Part shown: in pieces, positions 49,904 to 63,949 of the stretch
Layout of the letters: every line of letters begins with the position of its first letter
How positions within the stretch are numbered: the first letter of the stretch is position 1
Source of the DNA: Apostichopus japonicus
Lineage: Eukaryota; Echinodermata; Holothuroidea; Aspidochirotida; Stichopodidae
DNA length: 64,000 bases
Reading direction: 5' to 3'
Assembly: GCF_037975245.1 (NCBI RefSeq)
Contig: NC_092569.1
Coordinates: forward strand, 6,442,501-6,506,500
Program-made: the position numbers and the translations under genes
Notes under the pieces: model-generated
What the model saw: the letters and a program-made list of their open reading frames with translations, nothing else
Told to the model about the DNA's origin: nothing
The model's database searches: none

Positions 49904-51027
49904 TCTTGGATCCTGTTTTCCTGTGCACATCCACCATACTGTTGACGGTGCATGTAGTAGGCTGTCTGAAGAAACAATGGGTTCAGGCACATAGCTTCAA
50001 AACCTGGGTGTAAGGTGATGCATGCAGCACCTTCTTCATCCATCACAGTCCTTACTTATCTATTTCGCTGCAACATCTACACTCCTTTGCTGTAGGCATC
50101 ACAGCACATTGGCCACAATGACACCTGTAAACAATACAAACCAGTTCAAATAATAAAGAGCCAATTCAATGACTTCATAGCGACCTCAATTATTGGGGCA
50201 TACTGTACTAACATGTCAAAATAGAAAAGGGGCACCTCTGAAGGGCAATCTACTGTTGAAGCTCCTTACAAGTAACATCACTAGTAAGGAGGGGGTAGCC
50301 TCTTCTTATAAGTCTTGCCTCTGTTGGGACAATGCTGCAAAGGAAAATAAAACAGGCCGATGTTGCCTCGTTTCCAACTCTTTCCCACTTCTGAATCCAT
50401 TCCCTAGATTGAGAAAATCTGGTTATGAAATTAGCTCAAGCGGAAATGACAAAAAGCTGGTGTGAGGTGCCACCTTCTCCATCCCCCTACCCTTTCCCTG
50501 ATTTGTGGTAACTTCACTAATTTGCCACTATAACTGCTAGGAAATTAATAATAGACCACCTCTGAATTTGTTGTGCACTCTTCCAATTGGCTCCTTCAAT
50601 CTACTAACCAAATGAAATATGTCTGTGTGACATGTTCCGGGGCATGTGCTGCCACAACTTTTAAGGAAAATAGTAACTTCCTTAACTTTAACTCGACCGC
50701 ACTTTCATGTTAATTTTGCTGCCCCATCAACAAATTGGCTAGCTAAGAGTATGAACAAAGTTAGGAAACATTTATTGGTTCTAGGCCTAACTAGTGACAC
50801 AACTATCCTATATACAGTATAGTAGTACGCTAGGCGTAACGTTACCGTTGTATTCCGTCAAGACGATCAATTTCGACATCGCTGTCCGATCCCGGTTCCT
50901 CTTCGCTGGTCTCCGGTTCGAACATGTAGGGAAAAACTTCCCCACGATAGTCCACCATGTCCTCCATTTCCCTTACTTCTTCGCTGTTGCTATCTAAATA
51001 CTGTGTGTCAATGCCACCGGCAGCCAT
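49904..51027 (-). pseudogene. P2X7-cytoplasmic-domain-like gene remnant (minus strand, inside TTAA element)
   Basis: Exon 51027-50846 starts MAAGGIDTQYLDSNSEE, continues GEVFPYMFEPETSEEE and ends DGIQ, splitting codon Arg at CG|gtaacg. Exon 50124-49904 continues the frame: CHCGQCAVMPTAKECRCCSE, then after a frameshift near 50050 GAACITLHPGFEAMCLNPLF and LQTAYYMHRQQYGG, to a GTAAGT donor. The CxCGxC...CxCC pattern and the GACIT...LQ stretch match the cytoplasmic C-terminal domain of P2X7 receptors, found in invertebrates as stand-alone or transposon-linked proteins. There is no channel part here. The indel (11 nt where a multiple of 3 is needed) disables it; later exons were not found. Confidence 0.6.
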
Positions 51028-52535
51028 GTCGCGATATGTATAAGCTATGCTGTGCTGTGTATATATGCGTACTACAGTGCGTGTGTAGAAACTGTATGTT
51101 GTAGCAATAAGCATGCACTTTCGATTTGGTAAACAAATGACGTCATTTGTTTCGGCTTTCCCTGAACGAGTCAATCTAGCCGATTTTTGCGGAGTTTATG
51201 TTGCTTGATAGGAAGAAAATGCAAGGAATTTATGAAAAACGAAGTCAGTGGATGTTTTGTTCGATGTCTTATGTATAAATTTGTGATTTTTCATCTTAAT
51301 CCAAATCTTAACTTTCTTGTAACAGACTGCTGAAAAAGGTTATATTTTCGAGAAGTTTGAGATTTCTACATACCCAATGCACTGCGCAGAACATATACAG
51401 TTTGCACTCTTCTGCGCTCCCCCCGTGACGTCACTGAATCTTTTACGTAATAGTACTTTTTACCGATTTCTACCCCTTTGGAGACGGAAAAAAATCGCGG
51501 TGTTGGGTTTTTGTTAATGTAAGAATTGTTAAGTTTAATATTATGTAAAGTCAAGTCTACGTGTCGCTTGACCTTTAACAAGATAGGATACACTTTAAAA
51601 CACGCTGGTCTCTTCCAACGGTGATATCCCTCAGCGGCCACGACCTTGATGACGACGATTCTCGGTCCGTTGTACCGCGAAATTCACTGGTCCTCGACGG
51701 AGTTTCTCGCGATCCCAGAAACAGCAGTCACCTTCTTTCCGGCGATGCTCCAAAATAGAAGACGGACATCCAGCCACAATAGAGTGAAGCACAAGTCGAA
51801 CTTCTCGCCGACTAAATATTACCAGAGTCAGTCCAAAATCAGCTTTATAGCCATTAACTCCTGGCGTAACGAACTTCCTCAACGGAGACTGAAATTCTTC
51901 ACCATCTCCGAAATAAAGACTGGAAAACTGTAGTTTCACAGCAAAGTCCTCTTCAAACTTTCGAATGGAAGTGTAGAATCAATCTTGGTATCGATATCTC
52001 AATCCTTCAGAAACTACTGGCAGTTGAGCACTGACGATATATAGTAGAATGGTATAATATGTGTCGTCGCTTGTATTCGCTCAGAAACTGAGAAACTCTC
52101 CGATCTGGGCGGGTTTATATACGATTCGCCATGTCAAGAATCCTCCAGATCTTTCTCGATACACCTGAGTAACAACGCGACCCGGTTTCTCTATTCGCGG
52201 AAGTCCTTTGCATATCTCGCGAACATTCCAGAGAATCCACAAAGATGCGTGCACAGCTTACACGCGATTTCACGTAAACCGACGTTAACCCGAGACCAGT
52301 GTGTCATCATAAGGAATATACCAGAACAATCGTGTATTATAACATTCTGACACGGTAACCCGACCTAATTTCTCAAATAATGATTGTCACGTAGGCCATT
52401 TCAAATACTTTCTATATTATAACATTAGGTTCCTCAATAGCAGTAACTAGCGTTAGGCTACAATGGGCCCTCGTAACACTTTTGTTGCATATTCAGGCTA
52501 ACCTAACATAAATTCCTTTCTTTTGTGTAACACGG

Positions 52536-52658
52536 GAATTCTTTCACGCGGTATAGAGGCACTTAGCACGCATGACCGTGATAATGACGCTTACGGTAAT
52601 TTCAACTGTGCTGAGAGACACCGTAGCGATTGGTGGCACTCGCATTCTTGGTTCATTG
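52536..52658 (+). pseudogene. Broken FREP terminal-exon fragment (copy B)
   Basis: Same relic as 16083-16205: LSTHDRDNDAYGNFNC, AERHRSDWWHSHSW. This copy keeps THDRDND and a cysteine-alanine closer to the functional FSTYDRDND...NCA, so copy A has changed more. Confidence 0.7.
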
Positions 52659-52708
52659 ATTCATTCATAGCCATTTGGATTATTGCAATAGTTCGCTCCA
52701 TGGTTTTC

Positions 52709-53143
52709 CAGGGTATCTGATTCAGAGACTGCAACGTCTGCAGAACAGCGCAGCCAGGCTTGTTGTAGACTGCTATGACTTCAACACACCATCGTTGAGT
52801 ATCAGAATTCAGAATTAAGTTCAAAGTACTTCTCATGGTGTATTCATGGAATGGCACCCGCCTATTTGTCAGACGATCTGTCCTTCCGGGTCAATACTCA
52901 TTATACCTTGCGTTCTAGCAATACACTCACTCTCACTGTTCCCAGAACTTAACTGAAAACCTATGGCGACCGTGCCTTTCCATCAGCAGGCCCAAACTCT
53001 GGAATGGTCTGCCCATATCTCTGCGGAGTTCTCCCACTCTCAGTCAGTTCAAGTCTTGTTTGAAGACCCATTTTTTCAAGTTGGCGTTCTATTAGGGTTG
53101 TACAGCGCTATTGAATACTTCGTAGATTTTAGCGCTTTATAAG

Positions 53144-53177
<34 letters not shown>

Positions 53178-53180
53178 GGT
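52709..53180 (+). mobile_element. 5'-truncated LINE 3' end (copy B)
   Basis: Same insertion as 16256-16725, with the LQRLQNSAARLV, YLSDDL and LWNGL-type remnants and a terminal TTA tract (53142-53176). Present in both duplicates, so it predates the duplication. Confidence 0.75.
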
Positions 53181-54712
53181 GTTCATTTTGCAATAATAAT
53201 CAGCGAGTTCACAAGGTCTAATAACCCCCAAACACAGTAATGTGGCCATTTCACGTGTTACTTATTTTCTTATCGTCGATAGGATTGCACTTATATTTAA
53301 CTAAATTAAATTAAATTATATTAAATTAACCTAGAGCAGAGCATGTCGGATACGCGAGACTCAACTTACTACTACTACTACTAGAGCAGAACATGACCAG
53401 AAAGTATGAACTTGATGATCCTCTTTCACGACAAACTTCTTCAAGTCAATTAATATTGACTGATAACTTAGGACGGAACGCAGAAACGTTTTCAACAAGA
53501 CAACGTTACGTAACAAACTGTAATATTTATATACCTTTACATGGCATTCGTAAATTTCAATCATAATTACTTCTGTGAATTGTATGTTCTTTGACAATGT
53601 CCGTCGTAAGTTATCAGTCAATGTCGATCGACTTGGAGACGTTTCTTGTGAAAGAGAAATAAATCTCGTTTTTAACAATGTCGCCCTCACACTCTTGTTA
53701 TATGATTTTGTGTTTCTTCAAAGTTGCTATCGTGCGCTTTTTGCAACAGTTCATAACTACACCAGTTTGCAGTTAAATAGCTCTTCACAGCTCTTTTATA
53801 TATTTTACTTAAGGTAAGGGGTCTATACTCCCCCCCCCCGCCCCTTCACCCCGTAACTGCAAGTTAATATCCATTTAGATGAAAACTCGCCCATCCTCTT
53901 GAGAATGTATATGTTCATGTTGGCGAGAGAATTTTCAGATAGAAAATCCCATAACTCGGAAAGCTATTGTGAGAAACAAATAAGTTAAATATGAAATTGA
54001 CTGTAACTACCATATTGAACAATACAATACTACTTTGACTTGTTTTGACCTTCAAGAATACTCGTGATGTAATTTTCCACAATAACTGTCAGATTAAATC
54101 AGTTCAGTTAGACCCAGTTTTTGTAGAATTTCATTCACACATGTTCTAATGACACTTTTGGAATATTTTATTATATATCAGACTTTCGAATTATTTTAAA
54201 GAAATAGAGAAGTAGAGCAAAATTAACCCTAACATGTGTCTTCAAATCTCTGACTTTTTGTAAAGACCACGGAATATTAGCGGATACGTTCAAAGTAACA
54301 CATTCAATAAGACGGTTCTAATTAGAAAGGGTTAGAAAATTGAAGTTGGATTAACACATCGGTTGATACATGTTTTTTTTCCTTTAAACTAATGGCTTTA
54401 ACATCCGTGAAGAATTTCAAATTTTGGCGGCTTGCCACAACATTCAGTTTTAAGGAACAGGGAAAACTTGTTTGCTGGCGTAAGTCCTGCGCGTTGCCTC
54501 AGAAGAGAGATGCGCACTCACTTTTATAAAAACTTTGTTTCGATAAGAAAGTAAGATCATTGGCGAGTAGGGGTGAGGGGAAGGGTGGGTGATGAAGAAG
54601 GGAGAAGGCACGTGTTCCAGTGCTCCGTGGCTATGCCTCTGCATACCTGGGGTAGGTAGACGCATGTAATGTATATCTCTATATATAGAACATTGGGAAA
54701 CAAAATAGATGG
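53181..54712. other. Duplicated spacer, no gene seen
   Basis: Collinear with 16726-17996, with an extra segment near 53338-53495 containing a CTA triplet run. Confidence 0.5.
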
Positions 54713-54926
54713 ATTGACGGACGGACGGACGGACGGACGGACGGACGGACGGACGGACGGACGGACGGACGGACGGACGGACGGACGGACGGACGGACGG
54801 ACGGACGGACGGACGGACGGACGGACGGACGGACGGACGGACGGACGGACGGACGGACGGACGGACGGACGGACGGACGGACGGACGGACGGACGGACGG
54901 ACGGACGGACGGACGGACGGACGGAC

Positions 54927-54960
<34 letters not shown>

Positions 54961-55117
54961 ATGGATGGATGGATGGATGGATGGATGGATGGATGGATGG
55001 ATGGATGGATGGATGGATGGATGGATGGATGGATGGATGGATGGATGGATGGATGGATGGATGGATGGATGGATGGATGGATGGATGGATGGATGGATGG
55101 ATGGATGGATGGATGGA
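54713..55117. repeat. GGAC then GGAT tetranucleotide microsatellite (~400 bp)
   Basis: About 54 GGAC units (54717-54932) switch abruptly to about 45 GGAT units (54936-55115). All three frames are open on each strand ([16 protein letters not shown] runs), an artefact of a pure 4-bp repeat. Confidence 0.95.
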
Positions 55118-57421
55118 CATCGAAGGTGTTCAAAGTAACATTCAGTTTATTCGTTATTGGCGGTGATTAATTGATCGCTCAAACTCTTGTTAAAAGACAG
55201 CTGTGGAGGTTTATCTGCATATCATCCTATCAGAAATCAACATCGTAGCAAATGTATTGAAATCTTTTGTTACTCACTATCAATAAAATGGAAGAAAATC
55301 GAAAGTTTTTAATAAAGTTTGTTTTTGAATATATCAAAAAAAGTTTTTTCATTGGCAACCGCAACAAAGATGTATTAAGAACACCATTCTATTAAAATTA
55401 TATTGCTATAAATCTCTCGATAATCATGCCTGTTCACAGTAACTAAAATCTAAGGAAAAATATCGTCTTTAATAAAGGTTCTTTTGTGTTCAATATACCA
55501 GTAAGTTTATTCATTAATGGCGGCGAGAAGTGACTAATTGTTTGAATCAAGGCTAGGCTTTATGAGATAGAGGAAAAGGATCTGTACTTTGATGAGAACA
55601 ACCACTTATAGAAGAGCATCATGTATGATTTCAATAAAACTCGAAGAAGCCGAGGTGTACTTTAAATTGAGGTTAAAAAAGGACGGAATGTTATCCGTAA
55701 TAAACAAATGCACACGCGATCATATATTTTACTGTTATAGTTGTGTTTATGTCTTACAGGCACTAGCCAAGGAGATGTCACCCCTTGTAGGTTGATCCAG
55801 GGCCTTCCCAACAACTAGCAGAACTTCCAATATAGTCATGTTTATAACATTGCATTAGTAATGATGGTACAGTACCGTAACGATATTGATTGAGCCTATC
55901 TTATCAAGCCATGCTATCTGCTAGATTGTATGCATATGTGGCGTTCTCCTTTTATAGTCTGTACCAATCCGCCCGAATGTTCTCCCTCAGGAAAAGTGCC
56001 AAAAAGCAGTAGGAGAACATCTTTGTTATATGTCTGTTGCTTGCGTGTTGAAGAAAATGAATAGAAGTACATGTGGTGCATAAATTGGGTCAATTGAGCC
56101 AATGTAAGATCCCTTTAGGCTTCCCAACAGCAGCGTACGAAAATTGTTGACTAGTGAGTGAAGAAGTTTGTTTACAAGTGACGGAAACTTTAGGCTCTCA
56201 TAGCGTACATGCAAGCTGTGTGTCGACCAATATTTATTTTTTTCTTCAAGTCAACATACAAGTTACTGTAAATAAGCCATTTGTATTTGGAATCAGGGTT
56301 TCGCATCTCCGTTATACCAAACTGACAATTTTACTTTCTGTCCAGGATAAGCTTATCACGCTCATAGTATATTACCTGTTTTCATAATGCTCTGAAAAGA
56401 TTGATTATAAACAAGAAGAAACAGGAAATAAAATGTGTAGCTCAACAGTAGATTTATTCCATTAATGTTGAATGCAAAGTTCTGCATTGCAATTCTGCCT
56501 GTTAATTACAGCTTATACAGTGAAATGCATGTTCCAGTGTTTTGATGATCCCAAATCAAGCCTTGAAAGTTGGTATACTATCTTAAGACTTTCTTCATGT
56601 GGCCCCAAGTACTTAACTGATAAATGACGTAACAGTGTGTACTATCTGCTACACCATACGTCATTCAACATCTGCTATTAAGCCAGTAGCCACGAATTCT
56701 GAAATGGAAACACAATATTTGAGTCATCTTATACTTGTAAAATTATATCTGATACAGTACTACATCGTTATACTTCCCGTGAACTAATTGTAAACAGTGC
56801 CACCATTATAAAAGCAAGACACTTATGGTGGCATACTCCTATTTGAGTCTACATCAGACTGCCCGAATGTTCTCCTTCAGCAAAAGTGACAAAAAGCAGT
56901 AGGTAAACATCATTTCTGATTATCAATCAGGATCTGGTTTTTGTTTTGTGTGGCTTGCATTTTGAAGACCATGAATGGAAGTACATGTGGTTCGAAACTT
57001 GGGTCAATAAACTCATCTTGCTTAAGTTACACGATTTATCACTGCAATGATAAAATATGTTCTGTCTCTTTTCTCTGAAGTCCTCTGTATGTATAATTTT
57101 TGTCGATTTTATAGCTTTCTGCTCTTAATATATCATTACGATTTTTATTCATCTCAGTAACGGCATAGATATTTACATTTAATACCGGTCCGCGTTTATT
57201 TTCACAATAATTGGGTACATATATGGCAAATTTTGTACCCAGTAACTCAAACAAAAGTATTATATCAAGGAAATTATATTTGGCTTATTTAATTTATCAG
57301 TATGCCTTAAGTTTTACTTTTAAGTATTGTCATATATATGTTCCTATTTAAGGGGCGGGGGGGGGGTATGTAAAGTTTCAATGTGTTCCCGGTAAAACTT
57401 AAAATATTTGCCTGTCTCTTC
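55118..57421. other. Spacer with a diverged direct duplication
   Basis: Segments about 55950-56110 and 56845-57015 are related ('gcccgaatgttctcc.tcag.aaaagtg.caaaaagcagtagg', 'gaagtacatgtggt'), about 900 bp apart. No gene recognised. Confidence 0.5.
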
Positions 57422-57792
57422 TTGAAGGCATTGAAGACTCGCCCCAAACAGCGTGCCGCCATCCCGAAAAAGTTAACTTTCCGTTGCTTGCAGGTGAAGT
57501 TTTTCTCTTGTCGCTACAAAATGCAGACAGTAATGAAACGTGATACCTTGTTATCTTTAGCTGGACCTGAGATGTCCATCGCTGTATCGTTTGTACACTG
57601 TACTGTGGGTATTGACCGCAGCTGTATGTACTGACTATAAACAATAGTGTCTAATTACCGACGGTAGCAAGCTGTGTGTGTATTTTCTGGGATCGATGGT
57701 GGTGTCTAACACTTCTGTTACACCTCATTCGAAACTAGGTCAGATTACCGGCAATAGACGTTTCTTTTTGCGCCAGTCTTCACACCCTTTAA
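57422..57792. mobile_element. TTAA-type MITE (copy 2)
   Basis: Same sequence as 37187-37560 at roughly 90 percent by eye. Right flank TTAA (57789-57792); the left flank has mutated to TTGA (57422-57425). Confidence 0.7.
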
Positions 57793-57957
57793 GTTCTTTC
57801 CTTTTATCTTTTATCTTTTATTTAGTCGATTTTTCGTGAATACGGTTACATTGTTCAATTATTAATATAAATGTTGTTTTGGTTACTTTTCTGTCAAAAA
57901 ACAGAGATTGGCTACGTGAACAAAGGGATACACACAAATGGTCATGTGAAGAACAGA

Positions 57958-57958
<1 letters not shown>

Positions 57959-58027
<69 letters not shown>
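57959..58027. repeat. TA microsatellite
   Basis: Nearly pure (TA)n. Confidence 0.95.
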
Positions 58028-61278
<3,251 letters not shown>

Positions 61279-61366
61279 TCTACCTAGCACAAATCTCGAT
61301 AATAAAAAAATTGAAAACACCACAGACTTTAACTTATACATCTATTTACCAAAATTGATACAAAAA

Positions 61367-61412
61367 GAACGACATGTTTCGAAAGTAGCGACTTTCATCA
61401 TCAGGTTACAGA
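61367..61412 (-). ncRNA. Hammerhead-ribozyme-like motif next to Penelope-like element
   Basis: On the minus strand: CTGATGA (61404-61398), stem II GAAAG/CTTTC with a TCGCTA loop, GAAA overlapping 61381-61377, then CATGTC and a short outer stem AAC/GTT. All conserved hammerhead core positions are present. It lies about 70 bp downstream of the Penelope-like stop codon, the usual place in such elements. Self-cleavage is not demonstrated. Confidence 0.5.
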
Positions 61413-61475
61413 CGCAAAATGAACAAGTAATAGCAGACAAATGTACACTAGCAATAACACACAAGGAAAAGTAGA

Positions 61476-61604
61476 TTAATTCAACAAAGATAACACTGGA
61501 CAGTCAAGCTGCTTGTTGAGATTAGGTTTATCCCAATTGATATGTAGACTTTCTTTGATCCTAAGCTGGAGTTTAGTGGGAGCGGAGTCGATAATTTTGT
61601 AAGC
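61476..61604 (-). pseudogene. C-terminal fragment of a Penelope-like element protein
   Basis: 43 codons in the minus frame, reading IDSAPTKLQLRIKESLHINW, DKPNLNKQL and then ...LLN-stop. The L+IKE.L.I.W..P.LN.Q pattern is the usual C-terminal tail of the GIY-YIG-endonuclease region of Penelope-like retroelements. Upstream on the minus strand the frame breaks (TAG, TAA), so only the tail survives. Confidence 0.55.
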
Positions 61605-61639
61605 GGCTATGTGACAACAACTCATTCAAAATGTGACTG

Positions 61640-63039
61640 TCACAGAGTCCTGTACCGGGTTAGCAGTTTAAGTGGTGGCGCTCTTTGAATAAATGAAATG
61701 ACAATAAAGAAATGATATCGTCCCGTCATAACACCTAAAAAAACATAAGATTACTTTCCAGGGTTATGTTGTTATCTAAATGCTAAAGACTAGTTAATGC
61801 AGTCCCTTGATGGTAACACAGATTGTTGCGAAATTCCCTCTTCCAAGAAATAGCTTATTATAAATCTCAAGGGGCCAGAATGTACCCCTCTTCCGAATTT
61901 GTGACAATCCTATACAACACCCATTTTATAATTGCAAGAACTTTTCTCTCATCCATTTACCATTGGACAAATCCCCACCCCTATCCCACACCCCATCCAC
62001 ATTGAATATTTTTTTAAATATCTTCCACCATAATATTATAGGTACCATCATATTGTCGGCCTGGGTCCTTCTACGGCTTTACACAATGAAACGGGCATAC
62101 AGAGAAATAAACACAAGATAACTCAAGTGTTTGTGATTCACTATCTAATAAACGTGTTACTCCAGAATTATGAATGGAATAAAATAAACAGTAGTTATGA
62201 ACAATGTAACCGAAAATGATATCTGAAGTTGAAAAGAACTTAAAGTCATTTGTATTAACAAGTGCATTTGCACTATAATTTTTTACTATATGAATATCAA
62301 AGAAACACACACATAAAGAAAACATTTCTAAAAATATTGTTCTAATAGCCAATATAATGCTTTACTGAGGATGATATGACTAAGTTAAATTCTATACGAA
62401 AAAGCCAACACGAGGGCTATCAAGTTCACTGCTCAAACACAATCAATTTTCTTTGACACTGAAAGAGCGGCGAAAGAATATTTTCTGGAAGGCTACCAAA
62501 TTTAAAGGATAGTAATTTTGATTTGTCAAATCCCCAAACTCCATCTCAAACCTTACAGAAACGGCCCTCTATGCTACATACTGTTCATTTTGGGATTAAA
62601 GACAGGCACAATGTAGTTTACAAATAGGTACAAATGGACTTTTCAGTTTGGCGCAAGAGTGTAGGTGATGGTGAACACACATCCCCATGGTTACCATCAC
62701 ATCCCAGTCGTGGCCTGATGTCAAACAGTTTGGATTTGTGATCAGTACAAACTCACATTTATTCGAACTCAAAATCATCAAACAAATAGAATTAAAACAA
62801 ATCAATTTACCTTATCTCAATTAAAGGTAATGAAGCCTAGTGAATAATTAATGGAAAAGATTGTGGCCTTAACTATATTTCTCTTAATATTATCTTTCTA
62901 CATGTATATACATATGTACCACAAGTAGCATATATCGGATTGGTTGTGGTAGTTGTGGTAGAAGAAAAATCACGTTTTACACACAACGTACTTCTTAACA
63001 TAATTATCTTTATGCGAAAATTCAAATATGGATTACAAC
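61640..63039. other. Spacer, no gene seen
   Basis: AT-rich. A minus open frame at 62071-62352 has no recognisable domain. Confidence 0.45.
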
Positions 63040-63500
63040 TAAGCTGTTTTGAACGTTACGTTAAAGTTTTGGGACGTTATAACTTTTAATAAAATCTAAA
63101 AACTAAAACTGAATTTAGAAAAGGAACATTTGTTTGTTGTTTCATTTGATGAAAAATATGTCGTGGTTATTAACATGATCCCAGTACAGTCCATTGGCAT
63201 AATAATAAATTTATCGATAGTAAATATATACAAAAAATGAACTAGTTTTCCATTTAATTAAAAAGCAGTATTAAAGAAAAGTTTACGGAAACCCATAACC
63301 ATTTGGACATTATGCTAAAGGTTTTGGAACGTGTAACTTTAAATAAAAACTAAAAAAACTAAAACTTTAATTAAATATTTACATTTGTTAGTTGTTTCAT
63401 TTGATATAAATTTGCTATTTACATTATCCCAGTACAGTGCATTAGCATAATAATGAATTTATCGTTATTAATATATACAGAAAATGAAACTATTTTTTTA
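63040..63500. repeat. Two-copy tandem duplication (~250-bp unit)
   Basis: About 63040-63245 and 63290-63490 share 'gtttcatttgat', 'atcccagtacagt.cattggcataataat.aatttatcg' and 'aatatataca.aaaatgaa' in the same order, with many indels. Confidence 0.7.
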
Positions 63501-63924
63501 TGCGGAAGACCTCAAAACTCAGTGTCATGAGATAGATAGGCTGTCCATGGGGACTGAGCCTTAATATTCCAGACCCCAACAATCATATTCAATGCTCAGT
63601 ATGCATGAAACCTTGGTAGGATGGTAGCGGACTTGATGTTTCAAAAGAATAGTTCAATTTCAGAACAAAACAGAACAGAAAAGAAACTGCAAAAGCCTAG
63701 TAAACATAAAATACCTTCTCACAACCTGCTGGGCGGAAGGAAACATGTCAGTTTTCCTTTGAAGGTGTAGGAGAAAGCATACCAGTAATGTGTAATATTA
63801 ATAGGAAAGTACTTCTAAACCTGGGGAGCAACATAACGAACACTGTGAAGTGAAAGTCTAAACAGTGGTGTACTTATAAGGTTAGCGGATCGGGTTCGTA
63901 AAGATTTAACCTCATTTACACATC

Positions 63925-63949
63925 ATGAAGAAATCTCCAAAGGTATCAG
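63925..63949 (+). other. Weak candidate first exon at right edge
   Basis: ATG at 63925 opens MKKSPKVS up to CAG|gtaagt at 63950; a TATA-like 'cttataagg' lies about 50 bp upstream. It is too short to judge, and FREP exon 1 starts MKRK with a longer signal core, so homology is not supported. Confidence 0.12.

Larger units (their letters stand above)
45450..51574. mobile_element. 6.1-kb TTAA-type DNA transposon with THAP and P2X7-like gene remnants
   Basis: Flanked by TTAA on both sides (45446-45449, 51575-51578). Terminal inverted repeats: AGGTCAAGTGACACGTA left, AGGTCAAGCGACACGTA right (reverse complement). TTAA targets occur in piggyBac and Kolobok elements; the THAP remnant on + favours a Kolobok-like origin, but no catalytic domain was recognised. 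A shared 'gacgtcacggggg' lies inside each end (near 45599 and 51420). Confidence 0.65.
45280..52478. mobile_element. Solo-LTR-like element (TGTTACG...CGTAACA) interrupted by a DNA transposon
   Basis: It starts TGTTACG and ends CGTAACA, the TG...CA ends of an LTR. Flanks CTAT (45276-45279) and CTTT (52479-52482) form a 4-bp target duplication with one mismatch; the empty site in copy A reads cctat-tgttgcat. Its own sequence is 45280-45445 plus 51579-52478, about 1.07 kb, with a TATA-like TTTATATACG near 52112. No second LTR or internal coding region was found, so it is probably a solo LTR. Confidence 0.6.
39603..54700 (+). repeat. Segmental duplication, copy B (interrupted by insertion 45280-52478)
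   Basis: 39603-45279 matches 10310-16029, and 52483-54700 matches 16030-18000. The intact copy-A sequence at 16029 shows the empty insertion site. Confidence 0.85.

Noticed and set aside
54450-55170. Open frames of repeated HPSI/RPSV or TDGR/WMDG
   Set aside because: Pure tetranucleotide repeat is open in every frame; no gene structure around it.
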